A stretch of DNA of 64,000 nt from positions 108,430-172,429 of the forward strand of contig CAILUG010000046.1 in assembly GCA_903837345.1 (NCBI GenBank). The letters run 5' to 3'. The stretch's first letter is position 1. Every line of letters starts with the position of its first letter. This document shows positions 9,312-16,600 of this stretch, one piece after another. The notes beneath the pieces were generated by a model that did no database searches, had not been told where the DNA came from, and saw only the letters and a program-made list of their open reading frames with translations. Both the position numbers and the translations under genes were made by a program. The stretch comes from an uncultured Gammaproteobacteria bacterium. Lineage in GTDB: Bacteria > Pseudomonadota > Gammaproteobacteria > Pseudomonadales > Pseudohongiellaceae.

Positions 9312-9312
<1 letters not shown>
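8743..9312 (-). CDS. dolP: Outer-membrane lipoprotein with two BON domains (DolP/YraP family)
   Basis: Predicted lipoprotein: a hydrophobic signal ends in the lipobox LAGC with the acylated Cys17. Two BON domains follow (about 45-112 and 118-187), each with the GVV(L/Y)L(V/M)G core. DolP in E. coli supports outer-membrane integrity and BAM activity, and BON2 binds anionic phospholipid. It overlaps the diaA stop by one base (TAATG), and the lpoA-yraN-diaA-dolP order is the canonical one, so the assignment is firm. It is the last gene of this leftward operon. Confidence 0.93.
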
Positions 9313-9932
<620 letters not shown>

Positions 9933-9982
9933 CTACCGGAATTCGGGCCGCTCGGCCAAGCTGCAAGAACAGTGTCACAATT

Positions 9983-10363
9983 TCAGTAAAATGCGTTGGG
10001 GATCCAATTTATTGCGGAGTTTCCCGAAGTTTGCATTTCGAACGCCACCACATCAAAACGGCAACTGTATTTGCGGAATTCGGGATGGTTGCAAAGAAAA
10101 TGGCGGGCGGTAAACCTGATCCGGGCCTGCTTGCGACTGTCCACAGTGGCAGCAGCTGTGCCGTGACTGGCAGAACGCCGGTAACGCACCTCGACAAATA
10201 CCAGCATGGACCTGTCATGCATGATGAGATCGATTTCGCCGAATTTGCAGCGGTAGTTGGACGTGAGCAGCGATAATCCCTGCGATTCAAGAAAGCGCAA
10301 GCTGGCATGCTCGAAGTGTGCGCCCAGTCGTTGACGCCAGGTCAAAGCCGGTTTGACAGTCAC
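9983..10363 (-). CDS. yraN: YraN family (UPF0102) endonuclease-like protein
   Basis: Small protein with the PD-(D/E)xK nuclease-like fold of UPF0102. The core motifs are present: GEIDLI followed by VFVEVRYR, so the usual catalytic Lys of ExK is replaced by Arg, as in many YraN proteins. Its biochemical role is unproven. The frame is open to TTG 10396, which overlaps the lpoA stop, and ATG 10375 is also possible. I prefer GTG 10363 because GGAGG sits five bases upstream and the N-terminal length then matches the family. Confidence 0.88.
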   Translation of the reverse strand: MTVKPALTWRQRLGAHFEHASLRFLESQGLSLLTSNYRCKFGEIDLIMHDRSMLVFVEVRYRRSASHGTAAATVDSRKQARIRFTARHFLCNHPEFRKYSCRFDVVAFEMQTSGNSAINWIPNAFY

Positions 10364-10388
10364 AGGATCCTCCATGATCCGGGCATGT

Positions 10389-12221
10389 TTATTCAAGCGG
10401 GTGTATCAGTCCATCAGTGATGGTAGACCAGACCAGTTCCCTGACTATGTTGCGATTGGGGCCCAGTTTCAGAGTGCCGGAAGCGCCCGGAATGCTGGCA
10501 TCTGCTCCGGACTCAAGCAGTCGCAGTCTCGGATACAGCCGGAAGGCGTCCATGCCAAACGCTTGCAACCGCAAGTTCGCTGCGGATGTCATGGGGAATA
10601 ATTGCCTTACTTTGCCCAGGCTGCCCGTGTCACCCAGCAGCCAGGGACTTTCACCAAATATCACACCGTTAAGGTCGCGATCGTCTGTTTGTCTGGCAGT
10701 GGCCGAATAAACGTCCTGGCTGGCATAGACCGGGATATCACCCGCATAAAGATAGGCAAGGCTCGGTATTATCTGGCGTGCGGCCGCAGGTTGCGCTACC
10801 AGATAAATGCAATCTATATCCTGGCGTCTTCGCGCTTGTGATACCACTGTCCTGCCCAGCAATTGGCTCAAGCGGTCCTGGCGGTCTTCGGCTTCGCTGA
10901 GCAGCAGCATGCGGCTGATGCTGTCCGTGTAATCTGTGCGATAACTGTCCAGTGCCAATACTTTGCCACCCATGTTTTGCCAGATTGCAATGAAGCTGTC
11001 GCGCTTGCGGATGGCAGCCTCATCGTTGTTGTCATCAGAGGGGGTAAGTATGGCAACCCGCCGATGACCGTCAGTCCAGGCTTTTACAGCCAACTGGCGC
11101 GATTCGTCTTCGGGAGAAAGTCCGAACTGGTAAAGCAGCGGCGACCTGGATTCAGACCCTTCCAGGTTGTTGAGGGCCAGCGTTGGCACGCCGAGATCGG
11201 TTTCCTGTTGCAACTGGGCGACATGCTGTTTCATCAATGGCCCGATGATGAGCTGGGCTCCTTCCTGGCGTGCCTGCATATGCAAGGGCCGGATGTCGGT
11301 GATGCTGGTCGTGTCATAAAACCTTATCACAGGAACCTGCCCACCCAGCTCCTGCAGACTGTAGTAGGCACTCATGAATGCATCGCCGATGATGGTGCCG
11401 TAGCTGGTGCCCATTGGCAGCAACAGGGCCACCTGACGAGGACGCTCGCGGGCGAGTGTTTCAAGCAATTCCATTTGTGGTGGCAACACCCGTGCTGCGG
11501 GATGGTTGCTCCAGGCCAGTTTCCATCGTTCCAGCTCAATCAACTGGCGATCCATGTCGGAGCTGTAGGATCGGGCAATCAATGCCAGCTCATACCAGCC
11601 TTTCGGTACTGTTTCATCGGTGGCGCCGGACAGGGCTTCCAATTGATCGAGCGGCAAGGTGTCCAGTTTTTTCCATATGCTTTCATGGTTGTTGCGTTGT
11701 GAGGCCGGAGTCAGCAAGGGGTCCAGCGCAATCAATTCGAGGGCGCTGCTCACGGTTGCGCCAATAGCAACCTGTGCGTTTGCACGCAAATTGTGGAATC
11801 TGGTTTTTTGCTCAACACTCATTGTCTCTGGTGGAGGCAGATTTTCAGGGTTGAGCACCGAGAGGACTTCACGCGGCAGGGTTCTGGCGGCTGCGATCTC
11901 GGCCCTGAGCAGAAGCGCATCTGTTTTCATTGCAGGAGCCAGAGCCAGCTGGGGAAGTTTGTCGAGCGCAAGCAGCGCCCCGTTCAAGTCACCCTGGTCG
12001 CGCAGAGTGGCGGCAGCTTGCAGGTAGATTGGTGCTGCCTCGATTGCGGGAAGCCGGCCGGCCTGTTGCAAAAGCTCGCCGGTAGCAGGCCTGGATGCCC
12101 TGGTTTCCACATTGACAGCTGGAAGCTTCGGGCTGTCGTTGCCGGTCTTGCTGGTGCTGCAGGCAACCAGCAGCAGTGAACAAACCAGCAGGATCGTCAA
12201 TTTTGGTGACAAACTTTCCAT
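10389..12221 (-). CDS. lpoA: Outer-membrane lipoprotein LpoA, activator of penicillin-binding protein 1A
   Basis: LpoA reaches from the outer membrane through the peptidoglycan to stimulate PBP1A transpeptidase activity. The 610-residue protein starts at ATG 12221 with a signal ending in the lipobox LLVAC (Cys21). A TPR-like helical N-terminal half comes next, then a C-terminal periplasmic-binding-protein-like domain recognisable from the VALLLPMGTSYG strand and the IIGPLMKQHVAQ motif. Position next to rsmI and yraN is canonical. It is the first gene of the leftward lpoA-yraN-diaA-dolP operon. Confidence 0.93.
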   Translation of the reverse strand: MESLSPKLTILLVCSLLLVACSTSKTGNDSPKLPAVNVETRASRPATGELLQQAGRLPAIEAAPIYLQAAATLRDQGDLNGALLALDKLPQLALAPAMKTDALLLRAEIAAARTLPREVLSVLNPENLPPPETMSVEQKTRFHNLRANAQVAIGATVSSALELIALDPLLTPASQRNNHESIWKKLDTLPLDQLEALSGATDETVPKGWYELALIARSYSSDMDRQLIELERWKLAWSNHPAARVLPPQMELLETLARERPRQVALLLPMGTSYGTIIGDAFMSAYYSLQELGGQVPVIRFYDTTSITDIRPLHMQARQEGAQLIIGPLMKQHVAQLQQETDLGVPTLALNNLEGSESRSPLLYQFGLSPEDESRQLAVKAWTDGHRRVAILTPSDDNNDEAAIRKRDSFIAIWQNMGGKVLALDSYRTDYTDSISRMLLLSEAEDRQDRLSQLLGRTVVSQARRRQDIDCIYLVAQPAAARQIIPSLAYLYAGDIPVYASQDVYSATARQTDDRDLNGVIFGESPWLLGDTGSLGKVRQLFPMTSAANLRLQAFGMDAFRLYPRLRLLESGADASIPGASGTLKLGPNRNIVRELVWSTITDGLIHPLE

Positions 12222-12389
12222 CGGGCAGAAATCGTGTGCAATTGTGCGGTTCAGTATAGCGGATAGAGCTCCGGTTGACCTGTGGTCTGTGGTTCCTGGT
12301 TGTGTGGAAGTGGTCTGGCAAATTGTCCGGTTTTTTAGTTGCCACAGGCATGGCAAGATGCATGCATTATTTTGCACGAGGGATTCACC

Positions 12390-12953
12390 ATGGCACTTAC
12401 TGCTTCCAGCATGTTGCCGCTGGGCACCAGGGCGCCGGATTTTTCACTGCCGGCAACCGACGGCAAGTTGTATTCACTGCAAAGCTTTCACGCGAGCCGG
12501 TTGCTGCTGGTGATGTTTATCTGCAATCACTGCCCTTTTGTGAAACATGTGCGTCAGGAATTGCTTGCACTGGCCAGGGATTATCAAGACAAGGGAGTGG
12601 CCATCGTTGCCATCAACAGCAACGATATCCAGGCCTATCCGGCTGACAACATGGAAAACATGAAGCAGGAAGCAGCAACCTGGGGCTTTGGTTTTCCGTA
12701 CCTGCTTGATGAAGAGCAGACTGTGGCCCTGGCCTACGATGCTGCCTGCACTCCGGATTTTTTCCTGTTTGATGAAAAGCGGCATCTGGTTTATCGGGGG
12801 CGGCTGGATGGCAGCAGGCCGGGCAATGACATTCCGGTCACCGGCACCGAGTTGCGTGCTGCCATGGATGCTGCGCTGGCAAACAAGCCCTTGTCTGCCG
12901 GGCAGCTGCCTAGTGTAGGTTGCAACATCAAATGGAAACCCGGCAACGCTTAG
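12390..12953 (+). CDS. Thioredoxin-fold (AhpC/TSA-like) redox protein
   Basis: A 187-residue cytoplasmic thioredoxin-fold protein with no signal peptide. The family signature is the redox pair CNHC (45-48) in MFICNHCPFVKH, preceded by APDFSLPATDG, typical of the AhpC/TSA-Redoxin superfamily. The downstream CTPDFFLFDE contains the cis-proline. A peroxidase or thiol-disulfide reductase role is inferred from the fold; the substrate is unknown. The start follows CGAGGG by eight bases. It sits between lpoA (divergent) and rsmI (16 bases downstream), where no gene normally occurs in Pseudomonas or E. coli. Confidence 0.85.
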   Translation: MALTASSMLPLGTRAPDFSLPATDGKLYSLQSFHASRLLLVMFICNHCPFVKHVRQELLALARDYQDKGVAIVAINSNDIQAYPADNMENMKQEAATWGFGFPYLLDEEQTVALAYDAACTPDFFLFDEKRHLVYRGRLDGSRPGNDIPVTGTELRAAMDAALANKPLSAGQLPSVGCNIKWKPGNA

Positions 12954-12969
12954 TCCTGAGGAAAATCTG

Positions 12970-13812
12970 ATGTCAGGAACCTTGTATATCGTGGCCACTC
13001 CCATCGGCAATGTGTCGGATTTCAGTGAACGGGCAATAGGGGTGCTGAAGCAGGTAGCGGTAATTGCTGTGGAAGACACGCGCCACAGTGGCAGACTGTT
13101 GCAGGCGCATGGCATCAATACGCCCATGTTGTCCTGTCACGAATACAACGAAGCCGAACGCAGCGAACAATTGCTGAAAAGAGTGGCGAATGGCGAAGAC
13201 GTAGCGCTGATTTCGGATGCGGGTACCCCGCTGGTCTCGGACCCTGGATTCCAGCTGGTCAGACTGGCACATCAGCGCGGATGCAAAGTTGTACCAATCC
13301 CCGGCCCTTCAGCTGTAATCGCTGCCCTCAGTTGTGCAGGATTGCCCACTGACCGGTTTGTATTCGAAGGTTTTTTGCCGGCAAAACAGGGTGCGCGCCT
13401 TGCACGTTTGCAAGAGTTGCAGAGCGACTCCCGCACGCTGGTGTTTTATGAAGCTCCGCACCGGATAGAAGAATGTTTGTGTGACATGGTTGCAACCATG
13501 GGGGCAGAACGGCCAGCTACTCTTGCGCGGGAACTCACCAAAACATTTGAAACGATTATTCCGGCAACGCTTGGTGAGCTGCTTGTGAAAGTGCAGACTG
13601 ACGAGAACCAGCGCAAGGGTGAGTTTGTACTTGTTGTGGCAGGTGCGCAAAAACCGGATGCCACACTTGATGCTGACACCGAAAAAACCCTGAAAATCCT
13701 GATGTCGGAACTGCCGCTGCGCCAGGCGGCTGCGCTGGCTGCAAAGATCACCGGCCAGAAAAAAAACCTGTTGTATGACACGGCGCTTGCCTGGCAACAG
13801 ATTAAAGACTGA
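12970..13812 (+). CDS. rsmI: 16S rRNA (cytidine1402-2'-O)-methyltransferase RsmI
   Basis: Uses S-adenosylmethionine to 2'-O-methylate C1402 in the decoding centre of 16S rRNA. RsmH (15338-16270) methylates N4 of the same base. The 280 residues have the tetrapyrrole-methylase fold signatures LYIVATPIGN (4-13), VEDTRHS, SDAGTPLVSDPG and PGPSAVIAALS in order. The promoter of rnpB overlaps the end of this gene. Confidence 0.97.
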   Translation: MSGTLYIVATPIGNVSDFSERAIGVLKQVAVIAVEDTRHSGRLLQAHGINTPMLSCHEYNEAERSEQLLKRVANGEDVALISDAGTPLVSDPGFQLVRLAHQRGCKVVPIPGPSAVIAALSCAGLPTDRFVFEGFLPAKQGARLARLQELQSDSRTLVFYEAPHRIEECLCDMVATMGAERPATLARELTKTFETIIPATLGELLVKVQTDENQRKGEFVLVVAGAQKPDATLDADTEKTLKILMSELPLRQAAALAAKITGQKKNLLYDTALAWQQIKD

Positions 13813-13841
13813 TTGGTTTTAAACTGTCTTGCAACTATCAT
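13813..13841 (+). promoter_or_regulatory. rnpB promoter
   Basis: TTGGTT (13813-13818) and TATCAT (13836-13841) are separated by exactly 17 bases. The expected start, seven bases after the -10, falls at 13848-13849, which is the first base of the RNase P RNA P1 helix. The agreement between promoter and RNA end makes this call good despite the moderate -35. Confidence 0.7.
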
Positions 13842-13848
13842 CAACCCC

Positions 13849-14222
13849 GAGTCGGCCAGACAATCGCGGCAGACGTGCATTTACTTGCACTCTGCGGAGG
13901 AAAGTCCGGGCTCCATAGAGCAGGGTGCCAGATAACATCTGGGAGGCGCGAGCCTACGGAAAGTGCAACAGAAAGATACCGCCACTCGTCTGCCTGCGTG
14001 AAAACGCGCGCGACAAGCGGTAAGGGTGAAATGGTGCGGTAAGAGCGCACCGCATGGGTGGCAACATTCCATGGCTAGGCAAACCCCACTCGGAGCAAGG
14101 CCAAATAGGAATCCATCAGGTGCTGCTCGCACTGGATTCGGGTAGGCTGCTTGAGGTATGCGGTGACGCATATCCCAGATGAATGATTGTCCACGACAGA
14201 ACCCGGCTTATGGCCGACTCAC
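13849..14222 (+). ncRNA. rnpB: RNase P RNA component, bacterial class A
   Basis: The catalytic RNA that removes 5' leaders from pre-tRNA. The terminal P1 helix closes GAGTCGGCC (13849-13857) with GGCCGACTC (14212-14220). The universally conserved core elements GAGGAAAGTCCGGGCTCC and, near the 3' end, ACAGAACCCGGCTTA are both present, and the length of about 374 bases fits class A. The P1 3' strand is followed by a run of six T residues (14223-14228), which would act as terminator. The rsmI-rnpB-mraZ order matches Pseudomonas. Confidence 0.97.
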
Positions 14223-14250
14223 TTTTTTATGAACGGGCAAATGTGCTACT

Positions 14251-14498
14251 TGCAGGCAATTGGCGCGGTTCAGGCAGGATTGCTTCGAACGCCGCGGGCG
14301 CTGACAGGCTTGTGCAGGCAATTGGCGCGGTTCGGGCAGGTTTGCTTCGAACGCCGCGGGCGCTGACAGGCTTGTGCAGGCAATTGGCGCGGTTCGGGCA
14401 GATTTGCTTCGAACGCTGCGGGCGTTGACTGACTTTTGCAGGCAATTGGCGCTGTCAGGCAGGTTTGCTCCTAACGCCTCGGGCGTGGACAGCCTTTG
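14251..14498 (+). repeat. Four tandem copies of a 62-bp repeat downstream of rnpB
   Basis: Units begin with TGCAGGCAATTGGC at 14251, 14313, 14375 and 14437, giving an exact 62-bp period. Copies 1-3 differ at only a few bases; copy 4 is more diverged. The unit length is not a multiple of three, and reading it as protein gives three different peptides, so it is not coding. Each of the first three units can form a bulged hairpin pairing CGCG-GTTCG with CGAAC-CGCG. No unique spacers exist, so it is not a CRISPR. E. coli also has tandem repeats after rnpB, but of 113 bp and different content. Confidence 0.9.
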
Positions 14499-14658
14499 GC
14501 GCTGTCTCCGGCCCCAAGGCACCCCCCACACTTAATGTTTTACTTTAAGAGTTGCTCATAGCTTTTTGTAATTTCATGCCTTTAAAACTTTCAATTTTGT
14601 GTCACCTGCACAGACACCCCCTCTTTTATTTTTCCCAATAAAAACAATGAAATAGAGC
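14499..14658. other. AT-rich non-coding stretch between repeat array and mra promoter
   Basis: About 160 bases with no open frame, no tRNA and no recognisable RNA gene. The right part (14532-14658) is strongly AT-rich, with several T-runs and AAAACAATGAAAT just before the -35 box. It could act as an UP-like element for the mra promoter; otherwise I see nothing specific in it. Confidence 0.4.
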
Positions 14659-14688
14659 TTGATTGCTCCGCGGCTAGTGGTCTATAGT
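14659..14688 (+). promoter_or_regulatory. mra promoter of the dcw cluster
   Basis: TTGATT (14659-14664) and TATAGT (14683-14688) are spaced by 18 bases and match four and five of six consensus positions. Transcription would start near 14695, giving a leader of about 175 bases before mraZ. The -10 is overlapped by the GTGG boxes described separately, consistent with MraZ autorepression known from E. coli. Confidence 0.6.
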
Positions 14689-14723
14689 GGCTCGCAGTGG
14701 GAAGAAAGTGGGTGATAAGTGGG
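14676..14723 (+). promoter_or_regulatory. MraZ operator: five phased GTGG(G) boxes
   Basis: GTGG occurs at 14677, 14687, 14697, 14708 and 14719, each preceded by A or AA, with steps of 10, 10, 11 and 11 bases. The last three read GTGGG. Steps near one helical turn and the TGGG core match the direct repeats bound by the MraZ ring in E. coli and mollicutes. The array spans the -10 box, the start site and early leader. Identification rests on motif and position directly upstream of mraZ. Confidence 0.75.
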
Positions 14724-14793
14724 CATCAATGGTTTTTTGCGCACTTGCTGCTGGATTTTCCCTCCAAAAATATATTTCTGACCAAAAGCTTCA

Positions 14794-14835
14794 TGGCAAA
14801 CACAGCTTTATGCCGGGTTTCTGCCAGATTTTTTT
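14794..14835 (+). terminator. Possible attenuator hairpin in the mraZ leader
   Basis: TGGC-AAAC (14794-14801) can pair with GTTT and GCCA (14817-14826, two bases bulged), followed after GA by seven T residues (14829-14835). The structure lies inside the leader, 35 bases before the mraZ GTG. The stem is short and interrupted, so strength is doubtful. Confidence 0.3.
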
Positions 14836-14870
14836 GATCAAGTGACAACCTGGATTGATGAGGGCGGGCG

Positions 14871-15326
14871 GTGCTGCTGACTGGACAGCAAACAACAGCT
14901 TTGGACGCGAAGGGGCGACTGGCCATTCCTGCGCGTTTTCGCACCGTGCTTGAACAAAGCTGCCAGGGCCAGTTGGTCATCACTGTCAATCATGATCGCG
15001 AATCCCTGCTGCTCTATCCCAGGCAGGAATATGAGCAACGCGCACAAATCATCAACAAACTGAGTGATTTCGATCCGCTTGAGCGTCGTCTCAAGCTGTT
15101 GTTCATCGGTCACGCTTTTGATCTCGAAATGGACAACAACGCCCGCGTGCTGGTGCCGCCCCGTTTGCGGGAAATCGTCGGCATAAACCGCAATGTCGTA
15201 CTGGTGGGCCAGCACCACAAGCTGGAACTGTGGGACGAAGCGGCCTGGAGCAAAAAACTGGATTCATTGTTCACGATCGGCTCGGAAGTCGGAGTATCCG
15301 ACAAGCTGAAAAGTCTGGCGTTGTAG
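14871..15326 (+). CDS. mraZ: Transcriptional regulator / division protein MraZ
   Basis: DNA-binding protein that forms rings from AbrB-like half-domains and represses the dcw promoter. The 151 residues contain two such repeats with the signatures LDAKGRLAIPARFR (11-24) and, in the second half, DNNARVLVPPRLR. The GTG start follows GAGGGCGGG. Product length and first-in-cluster position match the family. Five GTGG boxes at the upstream promoter are its likely binding site. Confidence 0.95.
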   Translation: MLLTGQQTTALDAKGRLAIPARFRTVLEQSCQGQLVITVNHDRESLLLYPRQEYEQRAQIINKLSDFDPLERRLKLLFIGHAFDLEMDNNARVLVPPRLREIVGINRNVVLVGQHHKLELWDEAAWSKKLDSLFTIGSEVGVSDKLKSLAL

Positions 15327-15337
15327 GCGGGTTGCGT

Positions 15338-16270
15338 ATGTCGCAGCTGTACAAGCATCAAAGTGTACTGCTGCATGAGGCGGTGGATGCATTGATCACC
15401 GATCCGTCCGGTTTTTACGTGGACGGGACTTTCGGAAGAGGCGGCCACAGCCGGCTAATTCTGGAGCGGCTGTCAGCGACTGGAAGATTGCTGGTGATGG
15501 ACAAGGATCCGCAGGCTATTGCCGAAGCAGAACGGCTCAGATCGGAAGATGCGCGTGTGCATGTATGGCATGGCAGCTTCGGAAGTATGCGGGAAGCAGT
15601 TGCAGCCCGGGAGAGCGGGCAAGTTCAGGGTGTTTTGCTGGATCTGGGAGTGTCATCCCCCCAGCTGGACGACCCCGGGCGCGGTTTCAGCTTCAGCTGG
15701 GACGGACCGCTGGACATGCGCATGGACAACAGTCGTGGCATGACGGCAGCCGAGTGGTTGCAGCAGGCGCCTGAAGCCGAGATTGCGCGGGTTTTATATG
15801 AATATGGTGAAGAGAAGTTTGGCAGACGCATGGCAAAGGCAGTGATAGCAGCAAGGGCAAAGCAGCCGATCACCAGGACTTTGCAACTGGCGGAAATTAT
15901 CAAGGAGGCCAATCCGGCCTGGGAAAAGCACAAACATCCTGCAACGCGCGCATTCCAGGCCATACGAATTTTTATCAACAACGAATTGCAGGATCTGGAA
16001 GCAGTGTTGCCGGCGATGCTGGAGGTACTGGTGAAGGGAGGGCGGATGGTGGTGATCAGTTTCCATTCGCTGGAAGACAGGCTTGTAAAGCGGTTCATAC
16101 GGGACCAGGAAAGAGGCGATGATTTTCCGCGTGACCTGCCAGTGACTGCCGACAAACTGAATCCGCGCTTGCGTAGCCTGGGCAAGCCGGTGAAGGGAAC
16201 AATGGAAGAAAAGCCGGAAAACATCAGGGCACGCAGTGCCGTGATGAGAGTTGCCGAGAAAACAGCGTAG
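15338..16270 (+). CDS. rsmH: 16S rRNA (cytosine1402-N4)-methyltransferase RsmH
   Basis: SAM-dependent methyltransferase acting on N4 of C1402, the same nucleotide modified by RsmI. The product has 310 residues starting at ATG 15338 (MSQLYKHQSVLLHEAV). Motifs include VDGTFGRGGHSRLIL (SAM-binding loop), LLDLGVSSPQLDDPGRGFS and the C-terminal VISFHSLEDRLVKRF, all diagnostic. It begins 11 bases after mraZ in the dcw operon. Confidence 0.97.
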   Translation: MSQLYKHQSVLLHEAVDALITDPSGFYVDGTFGRGGHSRLILERLSATGRLLVMDKDPQAIAEAERLRSEDARVHVWHGSFGSMREAVAARESGQVQGVLLDLGVSSPQLDDPGRGFSFSWDGPLDMRMDNSRGMTAAEWLQQAPEAEIARVLYEYGEEKFGRRMAKAVIAARAKQPITRTLQLAEIIKEANPAWEKHKHPATRAFQAIRIFINNELQDLEAVLPAMLEVLVKGGRMVVISFHSLEDRLVKRFIRDQERGDDFPRDLPVTADKLNPRLRSLGKPVKGTMEEKPENIRARSAVMRVAEKTA

Positions 16271-16279
16271 GTAACCAAC

Positions 16280-16600
16280 GTGTTTGCAAAGACCGCAGAG
16301 TGGCTGCAGAGCCAGCAGGTGAACATCAAGCAGCGGCACTGGGCGCTTTTTCTCGTGCTGTTGGTCGCCATCACCGCTTCCTGCCTCGGTGTGGTGTTTA
16401 CCACGTTTACGACCAGGCATTTGCTCAACAACCTGCAACAGCTGGTACAGGAACAAAACCGGCTGCAGGTGGAATGGGGTCAGCTGCTGCTGGAACAAAG
16501 CAGTCTGGTGGCACAGGGACAAGTAGAAGAAATTGCAATCAGTCAGTTGGGCATGGAAGTGCCCACGATGGATAAGGTAGTGGTGTTTACGGGTGACTAA
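16280..16600 (+). CDS. ftsL: Cell division protein FtsL
   Basis: Small bitopic divisome protein that bridges FtsQ and FtsB to FtsW-FtsI. The 106 residues show a short cytoplasmic N-terminus, one transmembrane helix (about 21-42) and a periplasmic leucine-rich coiled coil (about 48-78), then the conserved IAISQLGMEVP segment. The start is GTG 16280. The 3' end overlaps ftsI by eight bases, as is typical. Confidence 0.93.
   Translation: MFAKTAEWLQSQQVNIKQRHWALFLVLLVAITASCLGVVFTTFTTRHLLNNLQQLVQEQNRLQVEWGQLLLEQSSLVAQGQVEEIAISQLGMEVPTMDKVVVFTGD

Noticed and set aside
12230..12390. Upstream extension of lpoA to 12377 and of the redoxin to 12339
   Set aside because: Signal peptide and ribosome-binding-site evidence place the starts at 12221 and 12390; the extensions are shadows of each other's upstream region.
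14251..14498. Repeat array considered as a CRISPR
   Set aside because: There are no unique spacers; units are directly joined and 62 bp long, and no cas genes are present.
14208..14531. Open frames of 70-107 codons on both strands across the 62-bp array
   Set aside because: They arise from the tandem repeat. The period is not divisible by three, there is no ribosome-binding site, and the peptides match nothing I recognise.
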